From the NCBI GenBank assembly GCA_028554645.1, contig JAQOOI010000019.1, positions 248,001 through 312,000 of the forward strand: 64,000 nt of DNA. Reading direction: 5' to 3'. Positions within the stretch are counted from its first letter, which is position 1. Each line of letters begins with the position of its first letter. Both the position numbers and the translations under genes were made by a program. This stretch comes from Omphalotus guepiniiformis (Eukaryota > Basidiomycota > Agaricomycetes > Agaricales > Omphalotaceae). The notes beneath the pieces are model-generated. The model was not told where the DNA came from, did not search any database, and saw nothing but the letters and a program-made list of their open reading frames with translations. Shown here one piece after another: positions 54,701 through 64,000 of this stretch.

Positions 54701-57700
54701 CTCGCAGAGGAGGTGAAGCTGACGGACTCATCATAGAGTCCGTCGAGCCGGACCTAGTCAACGGCGGGGGCTTGCAGACACTCTCGAGCATGGAGAATAT
54801 GGTCTCCCAACCCACCACAAGTGTATGACCTGATGCTTGAAGAATTTGATGCAATGTCTCCAAGCCCATCCGACGAAGCTCAAAGGTAGTGCTGATACTT
54901 GCAGAATGATACGAATAATCAGGCATGACTTGTTGGGAGAGCACATCCAGAACACGTCTTTGCACTTGAGCTTGGAGCTCTCCGGCAGTGGTAAGATTGC
55001 GAGGTACGATTATGAGAATCTCATCCAACACCCGTGCGGCCTGGACACGAATCGCTGGAGGAGCGAAAGCAAGACGAATGATGGATAACAAATGGCTAGT
55101 CATAGTATTCCATGCAATTTCGGGAGGTCGGTATATGAGTCGATGTATATTCAATAGGGAAACACCTCCCAGCTTGTTGATACCAAAGTCGCCCGAACGC
55201 TGAGGTGATATTGTCAGCATCAATTATTCGATCTCAATATCGATGAAACTCACCAGAGTGCGCGGTAAATGAATCCCGCTTACCCTTCTCCGATGAGCCC
55301 TCTCAGTCATCGAAGAATGTGGAGAAAGCGTCGTACTAGCAGTACTCGCAGCACTACTGAGCTCCTCCACACTCTCGTCAATAACTTCAAGACTATCAGC
55401 AGTCTGCATCCCAACCATTTCTGCACTCAACCTGCACAACGCATCGGTGAAATGCTTGAACGCCGAATCCTCCAGATTCTTCGAAGCATCGAACAGCCGC
55501 TGTATGGCACTCTGCATGGTCTCTACATCCAAATCGCTCAAAAGCGGATGCCGAGCAGTAGATGAAGCCGAAGAACTTGGTGACATGGATGCAGAGCCTG
55601 AGGTAGATCGGTTCATAGCAGCGGGCCCGACACCAGGGGTAAACGATGCACGCTTATTAGGTGTAGACTGCTGTACACCTTTCGAAGTCAAAACGTAGTC
55701 CGCATTCTGCAACGCCTCCAATATTCCAAACCAGCTTTCACCTAAACTCCCCGCTAAAAACATCGCACTGGATATCAGAACTTTCAAGCAGGCAAGATTC
55801 CGTTCCGAAAATCCAGGAGGCTGCGTTGGTCCTCCCAAACCGAAATTCTCAGATAGTGTTCCTGCGGAACGAGGTGTCTGGGGTTCGGTATAGGAATCGA
55901 GACTCGATACTACGAGTGTAGGCACCGCGAATTTTGACAGGCTAGTGAAGAACGCATCACGAGGGGTGGTGAGTCCGAGCATACCAGAAACATTCGTCAT
56001 CGCTTGATAGCTCGCCAGAACGTCAACGAATAGCTCATCAGAGAGATTGGTTGCAATGACAAACGAAAGCGCAGCAAGTAGAGCCGGCCACCCATTTTCA
56101 ATGATATCGCGGACAGTAAGAAGTTGTTTTGTAGACGGTTCTTCCGGAGCAAGGATTGAGAAGTCCAAGGCAGGGGGAGCACGAACAACAGCCTCGCCTG
56201 CTGCTCGGGGTTTTTGTATCACGATCGAGCTGTATAGGGGAGCGGAGAAGGAAGCGAATCCTTCACATAGGGAAACGAGGCATTGTACCGCGAGCAGATA
56301 GATGTAAGAATCCGGAATCGGTGGCGAGTCAGCTTTGTCTAACTGATCAATGCTAATGCCGTATATGAGTAAAGATGAGCGTTTAGCGAAATCAGTGACA
56401 CGCACCATTGTAACTTCATCGCAGATCCATGTAGACTGAGACCTGCGCTAGACCCCATCATCCCCACCACATTCGAGACGGTAGCACTCGCTGCAGTCGC
56501 GACCATCCCAGCCATACCTCCCACATCGAGCCCATAGCCAGATCCGCCAGAGCTCGAAGGCGACATAGAGGAGTCAGGTTGAACTCCTACGCCAGACATC
56601 TGAGTACTAACACCAAGAAGCGCTGGCTTCTCAGTGATGAGGCGCTTGAGTGCAGTTACCAGTGTACTAAACACTTTCGAACCATGTTCTTGCGCATCGT
56701 AACGATCCCAAACGTTCCGCATAAGCTCGGCATCGCTACACAAGCTGCAAAGGAACGATTCAGAGCTGATTCGACTGATTTCTTATAGCTGTAACGTACC
56801 CCCGCATGATCTCCATAGCTAGAACCCTCATCCATTGTGGTCGGGCCGCATGCGACGACTCTCCTGGCGGCGCTTCCCCATCATCGGTGATTATCCGGAT
56901 CAGGAGCATAAGAAAGACTTCTGCCTCGGTTTGCAGCTCCAGTGAAAACTGTTTGAGGAGGAGGAAGACGACACGAGTGCATCTCAGAGTCAGAGGAAAT
57001 ATTGGGCGGTCCGACAACGCTTTGAGTAGTAACGGGCAAAGATGGTGTCGTAGAAGCTGTATCAGCTCTATGCGCTGAAGATGTGAATAAGCAGATGAAG
57101 GCTATCTTCTGGATGAGCATTCCTCACCTTCCTGAAGAGTACGTGGTAATTGGTCAAAACACTTTCTATAAGCTCGAGTGCGAAAGTTTTATGGAGAAAT
57201 TCGAGTTTTAGGAAATTTGGTTTTTCAGAGTTGGCTAACAAACACAGGTCTTCGAAAACCGAGAAGGCATCTTGGGCAGAGGGACCCAAAGTTTGTGTTG
57301 TTCCGTCTGGTAACCTCACGGTTGAGAGTTGTTCGGGATCTAAGCTTTCTCTGCGGTCTTCTTCCACCATCTTGTCCACCACAAACATAACCAATTGACG
57401 TAGCGTAGCGGCTGCTGTTGAGGACACGACGGCGATCCTTGATTCCTGCAACCTGAAGCATAGCAATAGTGCCTGTAGCGTACCTAAGCATACATCTCTG
57501 GATATGAAGAGTAGAGACCACGTGCGTCACCTAGCAATGTGCCATGTACTTCCGAGAAGTTGGTAATGAGAGATAAGAGCGTCTGCAATATCTTCAACTG
57601 AATATCCACCCCCTGGCTCATGGCGTCACCCATAGTGTTGATGATGAGTGTTACTGCGGATTGCGGAACAGCTTTGAGGGCAATGAGACGTTGAAGCGAT

Positions 57701-58108
57701 CCAAGAGAGATTGCGACGACCTTGGCATTCTTCGTTGCACATCCCATGAAGACAGGTTTGAGTAGTTCGTCAGATTGGGGTCCATCTACGTATCGTCATT
57801 TCAACGTGAATTCGGACTGTATACGTCTTGTTATTCACCTGAGGCTAAATTTGCGGTTGCTTGTTCAGGTGAAGCTCGTAGAATAGCCAGTGATTTCTCG
57901 GCTGCCTGTATGAACAAGACTTTCAGGAGATCCAATACCCTCGGATGAGACAATCAATAACGCACTTCACGGACTTCGGGATGTTTTCTCCTGGTTTCAC
58001 TGGACAGAGACTATCAGAAAGAGGCAAATGCGTAAGGAAATACCAAATGTAAAGAGTAGGTTGAACTCGTACCTGAAGCTCAGTCACAAGGAATGCTAAC
58101 GAGCTCAT
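51794..58108 (-). CDS. MON2: MON2-like Golgi/endosome trafficking protein
   Basis: Large scaffold protein related to the non-catalytic parts of the Sec7-type ARF GEFs. It acts at the trans-Golgi and endosomes with Dop1. It is multi-exon on the minus strand, starting MSSLAFLVTELQ (58108) and ending KIVGKEMGVS (51796-51794). Diagnostic segments in order: an N-terminal armadillo-like domain (KVVAISLGSLQRLIALKAVP, LQTLLSLITNFSEVHGTLLG), a helical region (RCTRVVFLLLKQFSLELQTE, WMRVLAMEIMRG), a central domain (LISSAMFLAGSLGESWFGIL) and a C-terminal domain (YGATLSLETWDECIWKVTFP, AWDESKILAFNSISSIFHDF). Estimated 1,700 residues, typical for the family. Part of its first intron was copied, inverted, to 62778-62862. 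Confidence 0.9.
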
Positions 58109-58844
58109 GGCCTTTCAAAGGGCTTCTACCGTAACAAAAGAACCAGTCTTGCACTTCCTTTGGCGATATTCCAGGTGATATCAGAAGTGAGTATTCCAAA
58201 AAAAATCGATGCAGAGGAAGGAAATACAAGTCCGATGAAGGTCAACTACAAGCCGCAGAATTCTGCTACGTCAGCGTGAGCGCGTAATGACCACGTGGCT
58301 ACGTGCCTCAGCAATGAACCCCGCTATCGAACACTTTGTCAGATACCGTCCATATCACTGCTTTGACGAGAACTGTTTCGAAGGACCTTTCTTTACCCAG
58401 GCTCTGTCAAAGACTCGGAACAGAAGATACCAGGAAGGTTCCATCAACTTCAAGTACTGGCAGTACCGAATATCAAGAATTCATCAAACCCTGATGCTTG
58501 AAGAGGTACCTTCAAAAACGCCGTAAATCTTTGGTCAAAGTTCAGATGAATGGTACTCTGGTGGGACGCCTATTGTCATCGTATCTTGTGAGTGTTATGT
58601 CGGTTGGTGTACACTCATAAGTCACCATGCATTCAAAGGTTACATTGTCATTGTCAGTCGCGATTCTTTCATACAGAAATATCATGGGCGCCCGTTCATG
58701 ATCACGAGAAGTCCTGTATAAGCGCTCTTCCCGTCATTTCCGAACTGCATGCTTTCTTTATAAGTGCCCTCGCCATTTCGGAAGTTCTGCTTGTATAAGC
58801 TGCGTCGCCATTCCAGATCTCCTCTCATCCTCCCTTAAACCTCC
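58109..58844. promoter_or_regulatory. Bidirectional MON2 / F-box 2 promoter region
   Basis: 736 bp. From about 58280 to 58480 and 58640 to 58845 it matches the region upstream of F-box gene 3 (62945-63540). The duplication therefore included the promoter. Confidence 0.6.
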
Positions 58845-61136
58845 ATGAATGCCATCGCTCGAAGCACCAGTCCAGCAAAGCGTTTGCAGGAGACCTCCAA
58901 TGACAACGCCTCCACCTGCACACGACCAGCGGCCACCAGTGGATTCAAACGCCGTCGAACGCTTTCGACCAATCTTGGTGACAAACGCAGACCTAAGATC
59001 ATTCGTGCCCCCCAGCCATGCTTTCTCAGCGAAATAACTTTGGACATTCTATTTGAGGCAAGTGGGTTTCAGTTATGTTCTTGCCAACTCGACTCACATC
59101 AACACTACCAGATCTTCAGCTACCTCGAGCCCTTGGACATCCTACGTCTGTCTAGAACTTGCAAAGACGCTCGATCGCTTCTTTTGGAACGTTCATCATC
59201 CGCCTTCCTTTGGAGGAGAGCTCTCTGCAATGTTGAAGGGCTGCCTGAATTGCCATCGGATCTTACTGAAGTGGGGTACGCGAACCTAGCATTCTCTGCT
59301 TCATGCCATGTAAGCTCTTCACTTCGTTGCATCCTAAACGTGCGTGCCTGAGCTTCAGATGTAGATTTGTCTAGTTTCTCGATGCGAGAAGGTCTTCTGG
59401 GAGTGCCGGATTAGATGCTGCAAAAGATGTTTTCCGTCTATGTACGTCATATCTCAACGTATCACCTCATCAACACCGGGTCATTCATGTTGCATCCTGC
59501 AGCTTCGTCAAGGACACGGAGCTGCAGGCCGACCCGAGCTATTCCGTTCTCGTCTCTCATAAAGTCTCGCATCTGGTACCAAAAGTGACCGTTCATGGTC
59601 AGTACAACATTAACTCACGGCGAGACTCGGGACCACTAACATGTACGCTGAATGCAGGGAGATGGCAGAGATATTGCTTCAAGATAGCTATCGATCGTCT
59701 GTGCACTGAGCTCCTGCAACTCAAAGGTGAAGCCGAAATAGAGACGTGGAAATCCGATAAAGAATTGCAAAAGAGAAGTGTACACGAGGTGAGTCAAGTA
59801 GCCCCTGGTTTATGCGTGAAATGAAAAATCTAATAATTCGCCCCTAGCATGCAACGCAATGTGAGGTGTGGGAAAGAGACACAAAGGTTCAGCGTGCAGA
59901 AGAGCGCAGGAAACTACGCAAAATCCGTTTAGATTCGTAAGTCTTTACTTCTGTACGGACACGCCGACGTGAAGACCTGAAATATTTTTCCCCTGTTCTC
60001 CAGCGTCAAGGAGAGGCTATCGGGCATAGGGTGGGGAGGAGAGTTTCAAAGGCTGGATCTAGCTGCTCTTTCACGGTTTCGACGCCTCCGAGGAGTGAAT
60101 AGCGCGCATGCTCTCTCAGACAATGGTGTGTTCCGAGAGCTTCTCAGTCCAAATGATTGATTGATTCATGTCATTTCAAGCTTGGACAAAAGTAAAGCCC
60201 GTCGTGGTCGAGTTCCTCCTACGACATCGCTCAGCTCGATGGGATACCGAACGAAGACGACGATATGACATGTTAAAGGACCGCTACACCGAATACGAGA
60301 ACAATGCAGTGTTGGCAGATTTGGGTATCCGGCCCAGACTCGGAGACGTTCTGATGTCAAAGGATTTCAGAACGATCATTGAAGAAACATCTTTCGACCA
60401 ACATCTCTCTATCGAAGCTTTTGATCCTGCATTTATCCGCTTGTCAGTATTCACCAACGAATGGCGCATAGAGAAAGAGATGGAGTTGTATGCAATGCTC
60501 TGTGATGCAGTGCCGGAGACGCGTAGCATATCGGACCTCTGCCGAGCTACCACTGTGTTCAAGTGTAATGCTGTAGATTGCGGGGAACTCCTCTGTTACC
60601 CCGATATGCTCGAACATCCATGCTCTACGTCGTGCTCGTTCCGCGCCGCTGACGGTTCAAGCGAATTCTCTTCACCACAAGCTGGTCAAGATTCCGCATC
60701 GTTTGATCCTTGTCTCTTTGTCGGATCTCGGCCATGGAACGAAGGAAAGAATAGACTCGTGTTTTGTGATTCCGCTTCCCGTATTGCCATGCAAATCCTC
60801 GGGCAGTCTGCTATGGACCCTCATTCGACTGTTGAGCTAGTCCAGCTGTGGAATCCTGTTATCATGTGCGAAACATGTCACGATGGGGAGTGCATGTCAT
60901 GGAAGGAAGCGGTGGGTAACTTCTCGTGTTCAATCAAGGCTATACATTAATTGTTCTTACCTTTGACTTTTTGTCCGGCGCTCTAGCTCCAGCACGACGA
61001 ATCTCATTCGCTTATCACCAGGTCTGTAGGTTACGACGCAGCGCGAATTCGCTTTGGGATCTCCTACGACTTATGCAATGCTTGCGGGATGTTAGTGCGA
61101 CCTGACCTGTTTTCGCATCATCTTAGTTCCGTGTAA
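58845..61136 (+). CDS. F-box protein 2 with C-terminal Cys pairs
   Basis: Predicted SCF substrate adaptor. Nine exons (58845-59057, 59112-59309, 59365-59441, 59503-59597, 59658-59788, 59848-59936, 60004-60125, 60181-60911, 60987-61136) sum to 601 residues. F-box at about 66-110 (IFSYLEPLDILRLSRTCKDA); Cys-rich segment RCEKVFWECRIRCCKRCFP at about 145-165. The C-terminal part has further Cys pairs, ending MCETCHDGECMSWK and YDLCNACGM (Cys about 582 and 585). Intron 1 has a GC donor (GAG|gcaagt). It is the longest of three paralogues in the window. Substrate unknown. Confidence 0.8.
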
Positions 61137-61537
61137 GAGGCTTTCCACGTGCATTTGGGACACTAATAACCATTTCTCATATGTATGACACTGATAGACA
61201 CCACAGATTCAATGTAACCGAGTGATTGGACTTTCAGTGTCACGAAAGCCATCCAGATCTAAATTGCTTTGATTCTTAGTTAACAAATCTACTCAATGTC
61301 TCATTAATGGAAGGAAGGAAGGAAAATAGCCGACATGGGTTCAAGTGGGAGTGGAAATACAAGAATAAAGAAGACGGACTTTAGTCTGTAGAAGATTGTG
61401 TACAACTTGACAGTGCATTGAATGTACTTGTGTAATGACTCGGATATCTGCTTTATGCCTATCGCTACATGATCGAAAAACGAAGGTGATTAGAAATAGA
61501 AAGTAAGACAGTGCATAGACTCTTGACCAGAACTATC
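61137..61537. other. Intergenic, short ggaa microsatellite
   Basis: No gene. A ggaa tract lies at about 61310-61324. Confidence 0.5.
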
Positions 61538-62445
61538 ATGGCCAGACTCAACGCTGCAGATCGTGCCCTGGTCGAAGAGCTCGGCCAGAAAATATTCGAC
61601 TGGGAAAGACTTGCCGAGGAGCACTCCGCGGTACTGCGGACAGATCCTAACGCGTACGCTGAGGCGTGGCAGGCGTACGCCGCCAAAGCACCGCAGATTG
61701 GCACTGTCCCAACACGAGACAATTATGAGGAGCACATTCGGCTTGGGGAGGAATTACTTCAAAAGGAATGTGTTACAATTTACGAGTAAGCACATATTTC
61801 GATTTGATTCGGTACTATCTTCTAACTGTTTTTTTTCAGTCATGTCGAAGCCTTCAACACGCTCGTATATCTATGTCGTCTCCAGCTGACCCTTGTCTCT
61901 GAGCTGAAGTGGCCGGTTCACAAGGCAATATTGGAACGTATCACAGCTAAACAGTACGCTTGCTGTCGCATTCTTTCATGTATCGAGATTAACCCTAGCG
62001 TAGCGCGAACCATCAATATGCGCCACATCACGCTGTCGTTCCGCAAAACCCACATCCGCTTATTAGAGAGTATTTTGGCGGACGCGGTGCAAGCAAGTCT
62101 GCAGCATCAGCATCAGCGCCACCCACCAGTGAATATCCCATCGTTCTTCCCGGAAAGTCATTCTCTTGGAACGACATTTTGGACTATCCCCGCACACCGA
62201 CGCTGCCAGCAGAAGTAGCTTGTTACAAGCATAATCCGGAACCTCTCAGCCGACTCACTTTCATAACGACTGGCGATATGGGTGACGAAGCGTTTCGGGT
62301 TTCGTCTTTCCTGACAGTAGAGGACGAGAAGATATTTTACCTTGTTTTTGCAGATGAGGGTGCAGAGGCTGTCAGCTACTCCAGCTCTGCCTTTTTTACT
62401 CTTTTAGAAGCATCACAGCGTGTTATCACTCCAGATAGCAAGTAG
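61538..62445 (+). CDS. Hypothetical protein, 246 residues
   Basis: Not recognised. Three exons (61538-61785, 61840-61953, 62067-62445) close in frame. The N-terminal half is helical (ADRALVEELGQKIFDWERLA, VEAFNTLVYLCRLQLTLVSE). An Ala/Ser/Pro linker follows (SKSAASASAPPTSEYPIVLP), then a beta-rich segment (RLTFITTGDMGDEAFRVSSF, EDEKIFYLVFADEGAEAVSY). No signal peptide, transmembrane helix or catalytic motif is evident. Reading through the second intron instead gives an earlier stop, so the splice is an inference from the better frame. Confidence 0.6.
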
Positions 62446-63574
62446 TCCGCGCCTTTTCTATTGTCTCTTCAACGTCAATTCAGTGTTTGTCCTTACGTTC
62501 ATAGTTGAGAACCCCACGATACAAACGAGGATCGTTGCACGCGCTCGCGCTGAACTTTGAAACGACCTTCACTGAACGTATTTTTCTTGTCTGCCTCGAA
62601 CTTTGGCATACTCACCTCTAATATTACCGAAATATCGAAAAAGGCGCAAGAATGGCTCTTTATCACTGAAGAAATCCACTGAAAGGTCGTGAACTCGTTC
62701 GCATTCCCTGTGACTGAGCTTCAGGGCGAGTTCTTTGCAATTGGTCACATTTCCTGACGCATTTACCTCCTTCTGATAGTCTTTGTCCGATGAAACTAGG
62801 AGAGAGCACGCCAAAGTCCCTGAAATGCATTAGTGATTGTCTCATCCGAGGGTATTGTCCTTTATACATGCAGCCGAGAAAAAGCAGAAATAGCTTCAAT
62901 GGCCGATGAACGTAATGTGACAAGTAACATCAAGCGTTATGCGAACGTGGCTACATGCAACCACCACGCGAACCACCACGCGAACCGGTCAACAACACCT
63001 TTGTCAGATACCATCATCATTGCTTTGACCAGACTCGCGTTCGGAAAATGCGCCTTTTTACCTGGGCTCCGTCAAGTAATCGGAACAGAAGATGAGGAAG
63101 GTCCCGTCAAGTTTAAATACTGACAGTGGCAAATCTTGAAGAAAAACACCGTATGTTGGTTGATCAAATTTAGATGGATGTGTTTTGTGAGTGTTTCAGA
63201 TCCATGCCTATGTCGGTGCGAAAAACAGACTCACGCTCAACCTAAATTTATCATGCCCATCAAGTATCTACAAGTACCGCTCGATCGATGATTCCAGTCA
63301 CCAGAGTTACCAAACCTTCCACTCATCCCTTTCCTTCCAAAGCTCATAAAGATACAACCAAAGGACTCATTGTCACTGTCAGCTGTGATTCTTTCATTCT
63401 TTCATACAGAATTATCATAGGCGCCATGGGATTTTGATCACGAGATCTATAAGCTCCCCTATATTAAGTGGTCTCGCGTCTGCTATCCATTCCAGTTTCA
63501 CGTTCCTCTCAGACTCCCTCAAAGCTTCATGAAAGCCATCGCTAGTCGAGCAGAGTGTTTGCAAGCTACCTCTA
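62446..63574. repeat. Spacer with inverted MON2 fragment and duplicated F-box promoter
   Basis: 62778-62862 matches the reverse complement of 57933-58015 in MON2 intron 1. 62945-63540 matches the F-box 2 upstream region. An 11 bp unit (accaccacgcg) is repeated at about 62969-62995. No complete gene is seen. Confidence 0.65.
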
Positions 63575-64000
63575 ATGACAACACCACCACCACCTGCAGG
63601 CAACCAGCGGCCACCAGGGGCACCCAAACGCAGTCGAGATCCTTCGACCAATCTTGGAGCGCCCACTTCAGACAAACGCAGACGTAAGATCAGTCGTGCG
63701 CCCCAGCAATGCTTTCTCACCACAACAACTTTGGACGTTGTGTTTGAGGCAAGTAGCTTTCAGGTGCTTTGTTCTTGCCACTCTTCGACTCACATCAGCA
63801 CCTACCAGATCTTCAGCTACCTCGAGCCCTTGGACATCCTACATCTGTCTAGGACTTGCAGAGATGTTCGGGAAATTCTTATGGAACGTTCATCTGCCTT
63901 CCTGTGGAGGACAGTTCGCTGCAATTTTGAACCGCGGATGCCCGAATTGCCATCGGACATTACTGAAGTGGGGTACGCGTACTTGGCATTCTCTACTTTA
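63575..64000 (+). CDS. F-box protein 3, partial (runs off the window)
   Basis: Exon 1 63575-63748 (MTTPPPPAGNQRPPGAPKRS), a GC-donor intron (gcaagt at 63749), and exon 2 from 63809 with IFSYLEPLDILHLSRTCRDV and PSDITEVGYAYLAFS. It is close to F-box 2 at the DNA level, including the promoter. Its N-terminus is read in a different frame because of indels, so it starts at an ATG 46 nt downstream of the position equivalent to F-box 2's start. Its completeness cannot be judged here. Confidence 0.7.
   Translation, partial: MTTPPPPAGNQRPPGAPKRSRDPSTNLGAPTSDKRRRKISRAPQQCFLTTTTLDVVFEASSFQVLCSCHSSTHISTYQIFSYLEPLDILHLSRTCRDVREILMERSSAFLWRTVRCNFEPRMPELPSDITEVGYAYLAFSTL

Overview
The window is from a filamentous basidiomycete, almost certainly an Agaricomycete. 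Genes are split by many 45-65 bp GT-AG introns and there are no bacterial operon signals. Recognisable genes are SUMO, MON2, an M28 aminopeptidase, a macrophage-activating-glycoprotein-type secreted protein, sedolisins, UstYa/DUF3328 proteins and F-box proteins. All gene models are my own manual splice models; where I summed the exons the reading frame closed.

Layout. 1-10.4 kb is single-copy sequence: a partial cyclin-like gene, F-box gene 1, a secreted M28 aminopeptidase, SUMO, and a long IVY1/BAR-like gene. 10.4-46.2 kb is a locally amplified region. It holds twelve loci of a small secreted peptide family (P1-P12, + strand), three complete UstYa genes and five UstYa remnants (- strand), and three sedolisin (S53) genes (- strand). 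It also holds repeated fragments of the 5' end of the IVY1-like gene. 46.2-64 kb returns to ordinary content: a cyclin-like gene, the MAG-type glycoprotein, MON2, F-box gene 2, an unknown gene, and the start of F-box gene 3.

The exciting part is 10.4-46.2 kb. Each complete peptide gene has four phase-0 exons: a signal peptide, a pro-region usually ending in a KR dibasic site, an Asn-rich linker, and a tiny last exon. The last exon always starts Val-Asp or a close variant and ends in a hypervariable Cys/Trp-rich tail such as NCGKCWYGPF, FLCWPC, FGGCWVC or YIWACHFHA. UstYa genes or remnants lie divergently about 0.4-0.7 kb upstream of eight of the twelve peptide loci. UstYa proteins are the copper-type oxidases that cyclise fungal dikaritin RiPPs (ustiloxin, phomopsin, asperipin). 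The inference is a multi-core RiPP-like locus: a family of one-core secreted precursors, UstYa oxidases that could crosslink Trp/Tyr/Cys side chains, and sedolisin or Kex2-type proteases for processing. I know of no described system with this layout, but I could not search.

The region is evolving quickly. A roughly 6.37 kb unit (UstYa remnant, peptide, sedolisin) is tandemly duplicated with near identity and shows mosaic patches. Several peptide and UstYa copies are decaying.
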